Assembly: GCA_964509765.1 (NCBI GenBank)
Contig: CAZDYI010000139.1
Span: 1-61,661 of the forward strand
DNA length: 61,661 bases
Direction of reading: 5' to 3'
From: CAZDYI01 sp964509765
Lineage (GTDB): Bacteria > Pseudomonadota > Gammaproteobacteria > Tethybacterales > Tethybacteraceae
Below the pieces are notes generated by a model. That model was not told where the DNA came from. It searched no databases and saw nothing but the letters and a program-made list of their open reading frames with translations. The translations under genes and the position numbers were made by a program. Below, piece by piece: positions 1 to 9,156 of the stretch (positions are counted from its first letter, which is position 1; the number at the start of each line of letters is the position of its first letter).

Positions 1-2072
1 AGGAGGTTCCAGCCGAAGTAGAGCTCCGCGTCCGCGCGGTCGCGGAACAGGACGCTGAAGACCAGGTTGGCCATGAACACCGGCGTGAACATCAGGGCTC
101 CGGCAAGCAAAAAGCGCGGCAGGCGGTCGAAAGCGAGCAGGCTTTCCAGAGGAACGGCGAACTGCACCGCGGCGGAAACGAGAAGCAGCACTGACGCAGT
201 CGGCAGCAGCCATCTCCCGCGCACCGCCTGCGCGACGCGGATGCCGAGCAGGACCGAGACGAGCACGGCGAAGAACACCAGCGAGTTGTTCAGCCAGGTC
301 GTGCCGAACAGCAGGCTGAACTGGATGACTCCCTTGGTCTCAAGCAGCAGGAAGGCTGAGCCGAGCAGGGTGAACGCGACCGCGAAGCGCGGGTCCGAGC
401 GCTGGGAGCTGCGCCCGAAGGCGAGCAGGGCGGCGAGCACCAGGCCGATCACGAAGGCCATCGCCACCTGGTAGTGGAACGGGACCTTCCTTTCCTTCAT
501 GTACGGGAACGGCCAGTCGTCGGTGGCGGGGTCTATTCCCGGAAGGCCTGCCCCGGGCATCTCCTGATACGACCTGTTGCCGTCGTACGGCGACATGCCG
601 ATGAGCACGTAGTAGTACGGGTCCACAGCAAGGTCGCTTACAGGAAAGTGCGTGCTCGAGTAGACCGATCCGCGCGGCATGGCCTGCGACATCATCAGGC
701 CGAGCTTCTCGACGAGCCAGGGCTGGCGGTAGAAGTTGTACAGGACCAGCCAGCCGCCGGGCTTGAGCAGCTCGCTCGCCCTGCGGAACGAGTTGACGGT
801 GAACAGGTAGTTCTCCAGGCGCAGCTGGGCGACCGAGCTGACCTTCACGAGGGAGTCGGTGAGCGCGAAGACTATGAGATCGTACTTGCGGTCGCTGCTG
901 TACAGGTGGTTCCGCCCGTCGTCGACAATGGTCCGCACCCTCTCGTCGAGGTACGGGGCGGGATACCGCGAACTGGCGTACTCGCCGAACCTGATGATGC
1001 CGGGATCGACATCCACGGCGTCGACACTCTTGGCCCCGTTGAGAAGCGCCGCGGTGACGTCGTTGCCCGAGCCGGCGCCGATTATGAGGACGTCCTCGAA
1101 CCGGTCGCCTCCCATCTTCCCGCGGAAATCATGCGCAATGTAATACCAGTACGGCATGTCGGTCGGGCCGAACTGCTGGTAGCGAACGCCGTTTGACAGG
1201 ATCCACACCCGCGGCTGGCCGGGCTCGTCGGTCAGCGTCAGGCGCTGGTAGGGGGTCCACAGCGAGCCGTGGACGATGTCCTCGACCCGCTCGACTCCTA
1301 CTGCGTGCGCAACGGGAGCCTCGTCATCCTCCCTGCCGATGATCGGCTTCGCGCCGGCAGGGTTGTCCATGAAGTGGGAAACGACCGCGAGCGCCACGGG
1401 GGCAAGCGCGGCAAGGAACTTGGTCCCCGGGCGCGCGTCCCGTCCCGCGGCGACGTAGAACGAAAGCGCGAACACGAGGAACCAGTAGGTCGCCGGAACG
1501 AGCAGGAAGCTGATGAGGATGAACAGCGAGATTCCGGCCAGGGATCCTGCGATGTCATGGCTGTAGGCCCTCAGCGGAGGGAGCAGCCGGAAGAGCTTCG
1601 CCAGCCTCTGTCCGATCAGCAGGAAGATCCCGACGACCCCCAGAAACCACATCAGGAACTTGGACAGCTGCTCCCCTAGGGACGACGGCTCGGTGTTGCC
1701 CGATAGGAACATCTCCCCGTCAAGCTGGAAGTTGTACTCGCCCAGCTCGTAGCCGACAAGCGCCGGCGGCTTCAGGACGAAGACCAGCGCGACGAAAGCC
1801 AGCAGGGCCGGAGGCATCGCCAGGTACAGCAGCCTGGACGCCCTCTCTGTGAATCGCCGGTGGAGGATGAAGCCGAAGCCGAAGCCGATGAAGGCCGCTA
1901 TCAGGACCAGGTTGGGAAAGTAGCCTAGGTTCCAGATGTGCGCGGCTAGGAACCGGATCAGGACCAGCTGCAGGAACAGGACCTGGAAGCCGAGGACGAA
2001 AATCCTCAGGCCGGCATTCTGCTCGGGGGGCGGGGGGCCGGTGGGGCCAGCCGTTGAAGCTGTCTCACTCAT
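1..2072 (-). CDS. Spermidine-synthase-like integral membrane protein, partial (second tandem copy)
   Basis: The first 690 codons are present and the 3' end runs off the left edge; by comparison with the neighbouring copy about 95 codons are missing. Seen: a short Pro-rich N-terminus, a hydrophobic bundle at about residues 22-230 (HIWNLGYFPN motif), a nucleotide-binding Rossmann segment with DVLIIGAGSG at about 325 followed by an acidic strand end (VDAVDVDPGI) and DDGRNHLY near 390, then a second hydrophobic bundle from about 530. The central domain is that of spermidine synthases (decarboxy-SAM/SAM fold); membrane-fused versions have no settled chemistry. The ATG overlaps the upstream paralogue's stop as ATGAGTGA, so the pair is probably translationally coupled. 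The C-terminal part is much more similar to the neighbour than the N-terminal part is. Confidence 0.8.
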   Translation of the reverse strand, partial: MSETASTAGPTGPPPPEQNAGLRIFVLGFQVLFLQLVLIRFLAAHIWNLGYFPNLVLIAAFIGFGFGFILHRRFTERASRLLYLAMPPALLAFVALVFVLKPPALVGYELGEYNFQLDGEMFLSGNTEPSSLGEQLSKFLMWFLGVVGIFLLIGQRLAKLFRLLPPLRAYSHDIAGSLAGISLFILISFLLVPATYWFLVFALSFYVAAGRDARPGTKFLAALAPVALAVVSHFMDNPAGAKPIIGREDDEAPVAHAVGVERVEDIVHGSLWTPYQRLTLTDEPGQPRVWILSNGVRYQQFGPTDMPYWYYIAHDFRGKMGGDRFEDVLIIGAGSGNDVTAALLNGAKSVDAVDVDPGIIRFGEYASSRYPAPYLDERVRTIVDDGRNHLYSSDRKYDLIVFALTDSLVKVSSVAQLRLENYLFTVNSFRRASELLKPGGWLVLYNFYRQPWLVEKLGLMMSQAMPRGSVYSSTHFPVSDLAVDPYYYVLIGMSPYDGNRSYQEMPGAGLPGIDPATDDWPFPYMKERKVPFHYQVAMAFVIGLVLAALLAFGRSSQRSDPRFAVAFTLLGSAFLLLETKGVIQFSLLFGTTWLNNSLVFFAVLVSVLLGIRVAQAVRGRWLLPTASVLLLVSAAVQFAVPLESLLAFDRLPRFLLAGALMFTPVFMANLVFSVLFRDRADAELYFGWNL

Positions 2073-4590
2073 GAGCACGGATGCGTTCCCGGCTTGCTTG
2101 CGGCTCAGTCCGGACCGGCAACTCACGCCTTGTTTCCGCCGGCGCTGCGCTGAGCTGCGCGGCTGCGCCCGGACTGTCGCCGGCATGCGGCATCGGGGAT
2201 GTCCCATCCTCCGCCTTCGCCTGGTTCCTGATCCCGAGCCATGCGGCCCCGAGCGCGACGGCGTACAGGGCGATGACAACCGCTCCGAGCGCCTGGTATC
2301 CCGTGGCGAGGCTGAGGTACTCGAGGACGCCGCCCGCTGTCGCGCCGAGGAGGTTCCAGCCGAAGTACAGCTCCGCGTCCGCCCGGTCGCGGAACAGCAC
2401 GCTGAAGATCAGGTTCGCCATGAACACCGGCGTGAACATCAGCGCGCCCGCGAGAAAGAAGCGCGGCAGCGGCTCGAACGCAAGCAGGCTGCCCAGGGGA
2501 ACGGCGTACTGGACCGCGGCGGAAGCCAGCAGCAGGACGGACGCCGTCGGCAGGAGCCAGGCGCCGCGCACCGCCTGCGCGACCCGGATGCCGAGCAGGA
2601 CCGAGACGAGCACCGCGAAGAACACAAGCGAGTTGTTCAGCCAGGTGGTCCCGAACAGCAGGCTGAACTGGATCACGCCCTTGGTCTCGAGCAACAGGAA
2701 CGCCGAGCCGAGCAGCGTGAACGCGACCGCGAAGCGCGGGTCGGAGCGCTGGGAGCTGCGCCCGAAGGCGAGCAGGGCGGCGAGCACCAGGCCGATCACG
2801 AAAGCCATCGCCACCTGGTAGTGGAACGGGACCCTCCTTTCCTTCATGTAAGGGAACGGCCAGTCGTCGGTCGCCGCGGGGCTTGCCTGCTCCAGCTGGC
2901 TCAGCTCGGAGAACTCGTGCGGGCCCGCGGGAGAGGCGCCGATGATCAGCGCCCACAGGTGCTGGCCCGAAGCCGCTCCGAGCGTGCTGGGGTCGATCAC
3001 GCGCACAATGGACTCGTTCGGCATCGCGTCGAGAAGCATGGCGCTGAGCTTCTCCACGAGCCAGACGTCTCGGTAGGCGTTGTACATCACGATCCAGCCG
3101 CCGGGGTTGAGCAGCTCGCTCGCGCGCCGGAAGGACTCCGCGGTGTAGATGTAGTTCTCGAGCCGCAGCTGCGAAACCGAGCTGACTTTGACGAGCGAGT
3201 CTGTCAGGGCGAAGACGATCAGGTCGTACCTGCGCTTGGTGTTGTAGATGAAGTGCCTGCCGTCGTCTATGACGGTGTTGACCTTCCTGTCCTTGTACGG
3301 GGCAGCGAAGTGGTTCGTGTGCATGAAGCCGTACCGCGCGATGCCGGGGTCGATCTCGACGGCGTCGATCCTGTCCGAGCCTGCCTGGAGCGCGGCAGCG
3401 ACGTCGGAGCCGGACCCGGCGCCGATGATCAGGACGTCGCGGAACGGAGGGCTGTCGGTCAGCTTGCGCAGGTCGTGGGCCGCGGTGTAGATGGCGGGGA
3501 ATGTGGGACGGCCGAAGACCTGGTGGCCGATGTTGTTCGAGTTGATCACCCAGCCCTGGTCCGGGATCGGGCGCAGGGTCAGGTGCTGGTAGGGCGACCA
3601 GACCGAGTGGGGGCGCATGTACTTTGTGTGCTCGCCTTCCTCGGCAACCTGCTCGGCAGGCCGCGGGTCGGACTGTGCCTGGCTTGGGGTCAGCCCCGGG
3701 TTGTCGATGCTGAAGGAAAGCGCCGCCAGGCAGACGGGGGCCAGGGACGCCGCGAGCCGCGGCATGTTGCGGACGTCGTTGCCGATCGCGATCCAGAACG
3801 AGAGCGCGACGACCAAGAACCAGTAGTGGGCGGGCACCTGCAGGAAGCTGATCAGCATGAACAGGGATATCCCCGCGAGCGAGCCTGAGATGTCGAGGGT
3901 GTACGCCTGAAGCGGCGGCAGGAGCCGGAACAGCTTCGCCATGCGCTGGCCGTTGAGGAAGAACAACAGGACGATGCCGAGGAACCACAGCAGGAACATG
4001 CCCATCTGCTGGCCGAGGGTGCCGATCTCCTCGGGCTTCGTCCCGGTGAAGAACAGCTCGTTGTCTATCGTCGTGTTGACGTTCGCAAGCCCGACAAACC
4101 CCGGCGGCTTCATCCAGATCACGCCGAGGACGAAGGCAACGAGGAACACAGGCTTGAGCGCATACAGCAGCCTGGAGCGGCCGTCGCTCACGTGCCGGTG
4201 AAGCAAAAAGCCGAATCCGAAGCCGATGAACGCGGCCAGCAGGACGAAGTTGGGGAAGTAGCCGAGGTTCCAGATGTGCCCCGCGAGGAAGCGGATAAGC
4301 ACGAGCTCGAGAAACAGGACCTGGAAGCCGAGGACGAACAGACGCAGCCTGACCCTTTCGGGCCGGATCGGCTCAGGCGGCCCAGGCGGGGCGGGGCCTG
4401 CGGGAATCTCGGAAGGAGGTTCGGCGCGCGGAACGGGCAACTCATGCCCGGAGCGCGTGCCCTCCGGGTCCGGAACGGCGTTTCCGGTGACAGTCTGGGG
4501 CGCTGGGTCGCTAGCCGGCGCGGGCGTGGTGGCTTGCTCGGTCACTGTTTCCGCCGTCCCGCCGGCAGTGGGGCTGGAATCGCTCTGCAA
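2065..4590 (-). CDS. Spermidine-synthase-like integral membrane protein (first tandem copy)
   Basis: 841 residues. A Pro/Ala-rich, probably cytoplasmic N-terminal tail of about 75 residues precedes a bundle of hydrophobic helices (about 80-290), a spermidine-synthase-type domain with DVLIIGAGSGSDVAAAL near 387 and DDGRHFIYNT near 441, and a second membrane bundle from about 580. The aminopropyltransferase catalytic region is altered compared with SpeE, so polyamine synthesis is only one possibility; another SAM-dependent transfer on a membrane substrate is equally open. The start is TTG at 4590, chosen because a TATAAT lies eight bases upstream and no better ATG or GTG precedes the membrane domain; an internal GTG cannot be excluded. 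It leads a two-gene operon with its paralogue. Confidence 0.8.
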   Translation of the reverse strand: MQSDSSPTAGGTAETVTEQATTPAPASDPAPQTVTGNAVPDPEGTRSGHELPVPRAEPPSEIPAGPAPPGPPEPIRPERVRLRLFVLGFQVLFLELVLIRFLAGHIWNLGYFPNFVLLAAFIGFGFGFLLHRHVSDGRSRLLYALKPVFLVAFVLGVIWMKPPGFVGLANVNTTIDNELFFTGTKPEEIGTLGQQMGMFLLWFLGIVLLFFLNGQRMAKLFRLLPPLQAYTLDISGSLAGISLFMLISFLQVPAHYWFLVVALSFWIAIGNDVRNMPRLAASLAPVCLAALSFSIDNPGLTPSQAQSDPRPAEQVAEEGEHTKYMRPHSVWSPYQHLTLRPIPDQGWVINSNNIGHQVFGRPTFPAIYTAAHDLRKLTDSPPFRDVLIIGAGSGSDVAAALQAGSDRIDAVEIDPGIARYGFMHTNHFAAPYKDRKVNTVIDDGRHFIYNTKRRYDLIVFALTDSLVKVSSVSQLRLENYIYTAESFRRASELLNPGGWIVMYNAYRDVWLVEKLSAMLLDAMPNESIVRVIDPSTLGAASGQHLWALIIGASPAGPHEFSELSQLEQASPAATDDWPFPYMKERRVPFHYQVAMAFVIGLVLAALLAFGRSSQRSDPRFAVAFTLLGSAFLLLETKGVIQFSLLFGTTWLNNSLVFFAVLVSVLLGIRVAQAVRGAWLLPTASVLLLASAAVQYAVPLGSLLAFEPLPRFFLAGALMFTPVFMANLIFSVLFRDRADAELYFGWNLLGATAGGVLEYLSLATGYQALGAVVIALYAVALGAAWLGIRNQAKAEDGTSPMPHAGDSPGAAAQLSAAPAETRRELPVRTEPQASRERIRAHE

Positions 4591-4598
4591 ACCTGCGG

Positions 4599-4604
4599 AT
4601 TATA
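4599..4604 (-). promoter_or_regulatory. -10 element of the spermidine-synthase-like operon
   Basis: Perfect TATAAT on the minus strand, eight bases before the TTG start at 4590. Transcription would begin at or next to the start codon, so the mRNA is predicted to be leaderless. No clear -35. Confidence 0.5.
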
Positions 4605-4626
4605 AATTGGCGGGCGGCGGCGGGGT

Positions 4627-4632
4627 TAAAAT
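4627..4632 (+). promoter_or_regulatory. Possible -10 element for the gene at 4686
   Basis: TAAAAT on the plus strand in the divergent 95-base spacer. It would give a leader of about 45 bases. No clear -35; weak call. Confidence 0.3.
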
Positions 4633-4685
4633 TCCGTGTTTGCCGGCGCCTGCCCCGGCAGGCCGCCTGGCGGCGAAGGTGCAGC

Positions 4686-5387
4686 ATGGGACAGAACATC
4701 GACACCATTCCCAGCGTCATCCTCGGCGCCTTCGCGGCCTTCTGGGAGACGATCCTGGGCTTCCTGCCCAACATAATCGCGACCCTGCTGCTCGCGATCC
4801 TCGGCCTGTTCCTCGCCAAGGTCTCGAAGATAGCCGTCGACAGGCTGCTAGGCCTGTTCAAGTTCGACCGGCTGGTCGAGAGGACCGGCCTCGAGAGCTA
4901 CATCGCCGCGAGCGACTACGACGTGAAGATCTCGAACGTCATCTCCGGGACGATCTACTGGCTGATCATCCTGATGACGGTCACCTCGATCGCGGACCTG
5001 CTCCACCTCGAGGTGATCTCGGACCTGTTCGAGCGGATCGTCATCTACCTGCCGAACATCATCCTCGCGACGGTTATCCTGATCGTCGGGACGATCTTCT
5101 CGCGGATCGTCAACCGCTACGTGTTCAACAACCTCAAGGAGGTCGCGATGGACTTCGCGCTGACGCTAGCGGTCGTCGCGGAGGTGGTCGTCCAGGTCTT
5201 CGTCTGGTTCCTGGCCCTCGAGCAGCTGCACGTCAACACGACCCTGCTGCTGATCGTGATGTCGGCGATCCTCGGCTCGATCGCGCTCGCGTGCGCGCTC
5301 GCGTTCGGGCTCGCCGGGCAGGAAATCGCCCGGGAGATGCTCCAGGGCGCGAGGAAAAAGATCGAAAGCGGGCTTGACGAGGACTGA
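4686..5387 (+). CDS. Small mechanosensitive-channel-like membrane protein (conserved TM-helix type)
   Basis: 233 residues, nearly all hydrophobic: membrane segments at about 17-45, 85-105, 118-146, 158-186 and 190-216, with a short acidic tail ending ESGLDED. The end of the last helix (AFGLAGQEIAREML) resembles the pore-lining helix of MscS relatives, and the repeated LPNII helices match the conserved TM-helix repeat found in such proteins. The cytoplasmic beta domain and cage of true MscS channels are absent, so gating or ion conduction is inferred, not shown. AAGG lies seven bases before the ATG. It is followed at 27 bases by nadK on the same strand. Confidence 0.7.
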   Translation: MGQNIDTIPSVILGAFAAFWETILGFLPNIIATLLLAILGLFLAKVSKIAVDRLLGLFKFDRLVERTGLESYIAASDYDVKISNVISGTIYWLIILMTVTSIADLLHLEVISDLFERIVIYLPNIILATVILIVGTIFSRIVNRYVFNNLKEVAMDFALTLAVVAEVVVQVFVWFLALEQLHVNTTLLLIVMSAILGSIALACALAFGLAGQEIAREMLQGARKKIESGLDED

Positions 5388-5414
5388 TTCCGCCCGCCCC
5401 GGAGCCCGGCCGCG

Positions 5415-6278
5415 GTGAGGGCCGGGCCCTTCGTCGCCCTCGGGGCGCGGTTCCGCGGCCTGACCGCGCTCAAGGAGCTCTCGGTCCGGCTGCGAGCCGA
5501 GGGCTACCGTCCCACGGTCGCGCGCGACGTCGCGCGCAGGCTCGGAAGGCAGGAGCGCGACGCGGCCGGCATCAAGGTCCGCAATCCCGACGCCCGGCCG
5601 CGTCCGGTCCTCGCTGTCGCGCTCGGCGGCGACGGCTCGTTCATCCAGACGGCCTCGGACTACGCGGTCCGCGACGTGCCCGTGGTCGGGATCAACCTCG
5701 GCCGGGTCGGCTTCCTCGCCGACATCGACTCGCGGCTGATGCACGAGACGGTCATGGACGTGCTCTCCGGCCGGTTCCACGACGAGCAGCGGATCCTGCT
5801 CGAGGTCAGCCACCGCCGCAAGAACAGGGTGCTCGGCAGGCAGGTCGTGATCAACGACGCGGTGATCGACCGCGGCGAGCTCGGCACGCTCATCGACCTC
5901 GACGTCATGATCGACGGCAAGCATGCCTTCCAGCTGCGCGGCGACGGCGTGATCGTCTCGACCCCGGGCGGGTCGACGGCCTACAACATCGCCGCCGGCG
6001 GGCCGATCGTCACCCCGGACTGCTCCTGCGTCGTGCTCACGCCGCTCAACCCGTTCTCGCTCACGCACCGGCCGATCGTCTTCAGCACCACGCGCAGGTT
6101 CACCTTCAGGGCCTTCGGCAAGTCGAAGATGGTCGCGGACGGCCAGAGCACGTTCGAGCTCCGCGCGGGGGACCGGGTGGACCTCCGCGCCCACCGCAAG
6201 CAGATGACGGTCCGCCACCCCAGGCGCTACGACTACTTCGACGCGCTCCGCGAGAAGCTCTACTGGAGGCGCGACTGA
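5415..6278 (+). CDS. nadK: NAD kinase
   Basis: 287 residues, the usual length. It phosphorylates NAD+ to NADP+ in the cytoplasm. The nucleotide-binding GGDGSF is at residues 71-76, the ND pair that contacts NAD at 147-148 (QVVINDAVID), and the diagnostic GDGVIVSTPGGSTAY at 176-190. The start is GTG; no ATG fits the conserved N-terminus. The stop overlaps the recN start (TGATG), the usual nadK-recN neighbour pair of gammaproteobacteria and beyond. Confidence 0.95.
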   Translation: MRAGPFVALGARFRGLTALKELSVRLRAEGYRPTVARDVARRLGRQERDAAGIKVRNPDARPRPVLAVALGGDGSFIQTASDYAVRDVPVVGINLGRVGFLADIDSRLMHETVMDVLSGRFHDEQRILLEVSHRRKNRVLGRQVVINDAVIDRGELGTLIDLDVMIDGKHAFQLRGDGVIVSTPGGSTAYNIAAGGPIVTPDCSCVVLTPLNPFSLTHRPIVFSTTRRFTFRAFGKSKMVADGQSTFELRAGDRVDLRAHRKQMTVRHPRRYDYFDALREKLYWRRD

Positions 6279-7924
6279 TGCTCACGTCGCTTGAGGTCTC
6301 CGACTTCGCCAACGTCTCCCACGCGCTGCTCGAGCTGCCCGAGGAGGGCTACTGCGCCCTGACCGGCGAGACCGGCGTCGGCAAGTCGATCCTGGTGGAC
6401 GCGCTTGCGCTCGCGTCCGGCGCGAGGCTCGACCGCGACTTCGTCCGCAGCGGCAGGGAGCGCGCCGAGCTCAGCGCATCGTTCGACGTCGGCGGGAACA
6501 AGGCAGTTTGCGAGTGGCTCGAGCGCAGCGGGATGGCCGACGAGGGGGGCGAGCTGGTCGTGCGCAGGGCCATCGACCGGAACAGGAGGTCGCGCGCGCA
6601 CGTCAACGGCCGGGCTGCCACCTTGTCGCAGCTTAGCGAGCTCGTCGGGGCGCTCGTCGGGATCTGCGGCCAGCACGAGCACCTGCGGCTGCGGGACGCC
6701 GCGCGCCGCCGCGAGCTGCTCGACCGCTCCGCCAAGGCGCAGGGACCCGCGCGCGACACCGCCGCCGCCTACGAGAAGTGGAAGGAGACATGCGCCGCGC
6801 TCGAGGAGGCGAAAAAGGGCGCCGAGGCCGCACGGGGCCGGATCAAGGAGATCGAGGAGTTCCTCGCCGAGGTCGACGCGCTCGAGCTCACCGAGAAGAG
6901 GTGGGAGGAGGAGAGCGGCCTGCTCGCGAAGCAGGGCAACGTCGCAGAGATCGGCGAGCTCCACCGCGCGGTCGGCGAGGGCATCGACGCCCTCGAGGGC
7001 GAGCTGTCCGGCATCAAGCCCGCCGCGTCCAGGCTCGCGGAGTTGCTCCAGGAGGCCAAGGGGGTCGCGGACCAGGTCCGCGACATGTCGATCCTCGCGT
7101 CGGACCTGTCGCGCGACCACGCCCGCCTCGGCGAGTCGACAGGAGAGGTCGACCAGGAGTCGCTCGAGAGGGCGGAGGCGTTCGTTTCCGAGGCGCACAG
7201 GCTTTCGCGCAAGCACAAGGCGGTCGGCCCGCCGGAGCTTGTCGCCCTCGCCGACCGGATGCGAAAGGAGCTCGATGAGATCGGCTCGGCCGACGTCGGA
7301 GCGGCTGAGCGCAGGGTCGCCGATGCGCTGAAAAAGTACGAGGCCGCCGCGAAGAGGCTGAGCGCCGCGCGGCGCAAGGAGGCCAAGTGCCTCTCGGGCA
7401 GGGTGCGGGGCACCCTGCGGCAGCTCGCGCTCCCCCACGCGCGCTTCGAGATCGCCCTGGACCCGCGCGACGGTCCGTCGCGCCACGGGGCGGAGGACGT
7501 CGCATTCCGCTTCGCCGCGCGCAAGACGATGGACATGTCCGAGCTGGGCGAGGTCGCGTCCGGCGGCGAGCTTTCGCGCACCTCGCTCGCGCTTTTCGCC
7601 GAGGTCGGCGGCGACGGCAACAAGGACATGATCTTCGACGAGGTCGACACCGGCATCGGCGGCAAGACCGCGGCCCATGTCGGCAGGCTGCTCGCCGAGC
7701 TCGGCGCCGGCAGGCTGGTGCTGTGCGTAACGCACCTCCCGCAGGTCGCCGCGGCGGCGCGCCACCACTGGATAGTCAGGACGGACGAGGAGGGGCTAGC
7801 GACGCTCGAGTTCGCCGAGGGCAGCGTCCGCGAGGAGGAGATAGCCCGCATGCTCGCCGGCAGGCGCATAACCGAGGCGAGCCGGGTCAACGCCCGGGAG
7901 ATTCTGGCGACGGCTTCGGGCTGA
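6278..7924 (+). CDS. recN: DNA repair protein RecN (SMC-like ATPase)
   Basis: 548 residues. RecN is an SMC-family ATPase that acts at double-strand breaks. Walker A GETGVGKS is at residues 30-37; a long charged coiled-coil region occupies roughly 150-370; the ABC signature (ASGGELSRTSLAL) is near 427 and Walker B (MIFDEVDTGIGG) near 450. It overlaps nadK by one base upstream and lolC by one base downstream, so it lies in a tightly coupled run. No LexA box is visible upstream, as expected for an internal operon gene, so SOS control may be lost or act from a distant promoter. Confidence 0.95.
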   Translation: MLTSLEVSDFANVSHALLELPEEGYCALTGETGVGKSILVDALALASGARLDRDFVRSGRERAELSASFDVGGNKAVCEWLERSGMADEGGELVVRRAIDRNRRSRAHVNGRAATLSQLSELVGALVGICGQHEHLRLRDAARRRELLDRSAKAQGPARDTAAAYEKWKETCAALEEAKKGAEAARGRIKEIEEFLAEVDALELTEKRWEEESGLLAKQGNVAEIGELHRAVGEGIDALEGELSGIKPAASRLAELLQEAKGVADQVRDMSILASDLSRDHARLGESTGEVDQESLERAEAFVSEAHRLSRKHKAVGPPELVALADRMRKELDEIGSADVGAAERRVADALKKYEAAAKRLSAARRKEAKCLSGRVRGTLRQLALPHARFEIALDPRDGPSRHGAEDVAFRFAARKTMDMSELGEVASGGELSRTSLALFAEVGGDGNKDMIFDEVDTGIGGKTAAHVGRLLAELGAGRLVLCVTHLPQVAAAARHHWIVRTDEEGLATLEFAEGSVREEEIARMLAGRRITEASRVNAREILATASG

Positions 7925-9156
7925 TGGCCGCGCTCCGTCTCGAGTGGGACATCGGCCTTCGCTACCTGATGGTCGGGAAGGGCGACCGCTACGTCTCGCT
8001 CACGTCGCTCGCGTCTGCGGTCGGCATCACCCTCGGCGTCGCGGCAGTCATCGTCGTAATGTCGGTGATGAACGGCTTTCACGTCAACCTGCGCGAGCGC
8101 ATCCTCGCCGCGTCCTCGCACGTGGAGGTGATCATCCCCGAGGGGCGCGCCGATAGCTGGCGCGAGGACCTGGAGAGGCTCGGCGCCGACGAGAGGGTAG
8201 TCGCCGCGGCGCCGAACATCGACCGCCAGGGACTTCTGAGCGGCAACGGCCAGGTGCGCGGGGTGCAGGTCAAGGGGGTGGACCCGGGCCTCGAGGGTGA
8301 CATCTCCGGCTTCGAGAGCGCAGGCGACCTGTCCGCGCTCGAGCCCGGCTCGTTCAGGGCGATGGTCGGCTCGAGGATAGCCTCGCGGCTCGGGGCGGAA
8401 GCCGGCGACGAGGTCCTGCTGCTCGTCCCCTCGGGAACCGCGACCCTCGGGGGCTTCATGCCGCGGCTCAAGAGGATCGAGGTCGCGGGAACGGTATCGT
8501 TCGGGCTGTACCAGTACGACGAGTCGCTCGTCTACATGCACCACGAGGACGTCGCCCGCCTGTTCGGCGGCGGGCCGGTCGACACGATCCGGCTGCGGCT
8601 CGCGGACGTGTTCGACGCGCCGTCCGTCGCTGCAGACGTCCGCGAGCGCGACGGCCTCGACGCGTACGACTGGACCGCGAGCAACGCGACGCTGTTCGAC
8701 GCCCTTGCGGTCGAGCGCAGGGTCATGTTCGTGATCCTGTCGCTGATCATCCTCGTTGCCGCGTTCCAGATCGTCGCCGCTCTCGTCGCGATGGTGCGGA
8801 GCAAGCGCGGGTCGATCGCCGTCCTGCGCACCATCGGCCTGCCGCCGGCGTCGATCCTGCGGATCTTCCTGATACAGGGGACGATGGTCGGCGTAGTCGG
8901 AACCGTACTCGGCGTAGCACTCGGCCTTGCCGTCGCAAGCAACGTCAACCCGGTGGTCGGCTTCTTCGAGTCCGTCTTCGGCTTCGACTTCTTTCCCGGC
9001 GAGGTCTACTTCCTCGAGACCATACCCTCGCTGATTCTGCCCGGCAACGTCGCCGCAGTGGCGGGGCTCGCGTTCGCCCTGTCGCTTGCCGCGACCGTCT
9101 GGCCGTCCGTATCCGCGGCGAGGGTGGACCCCGCCGAGGCGCTGCGCCATGAGTGA
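7924..9156 (+). CDS. lolC: Lipoprotein-releasing system permease LolC/E
   Basis: 410 residues. It is the inner-membrane subunit that, with LolD, releases outer-membrane lipoproteins to LolA. Topology is typical: one membrane helix near 20-50 (LTSLASAVGITLGVAAVIVV), a large periplasmic domain to about 260, then three helices near 268-290, 315-345 and 370-400. The ATG overlaps the recN stop. Only one permease is encoded here; many gammaproteobacteria have separate LolC and LolE, so this may be a single homodimeric LolF-type subunit or a second copy may lie elsewhere. It ends in an ATGAGTGA overlap with lolD. Confidence 0.9.
   Translation: MAALRLEWDIGLRYLMVGKGDRYVSLTSLASAVGITLGVAAVIVVMSVMNGFHVNLRERILAASSHVEVIIPEGRADSWREDLERLGADERVVAAAPNIDRQGLLSGNGQVRGVQVKGVDPGLEGDISGFESAGDLSALEPGSFRAMVGSRIASRLGAEAGDEVLLLVPSGTATLGGFMPRLKRIEVAGTVSFGLYQYDESLVYMHHEDVARLFGGGPVDTIRLRLADVFDAPSVAADVRERDGLDAYDWTASNATLFDALAVERRVMFVILSLIILVAAFQIVAALVAMVRSKRGSIAVLRTIGLPPASILRIFLIQGTMVGVVGTVLGVALGLAVASNVNPVVGFFESVFGFDFFPGEVYFLETIPSLILPGNVAAVAGLAFALSLAATVWPSVSAARVDPAEALRHE

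Noticed and set aside
1936..3888. 650-codon plus-strand open frame opposite the spermidine-synthase-like genes
   Set aside because: Arg/Glu/His-rich composition with no domain; it is the mirror of G+C-rich codons in the two real minus-strand genes and crosses their junction.
8079..8471. Antisense small ORF within lolC as a small-protein candidate
   Set aside because: Ser/Arg-rich, no start signal, no promoter; explained by composition of lolC.
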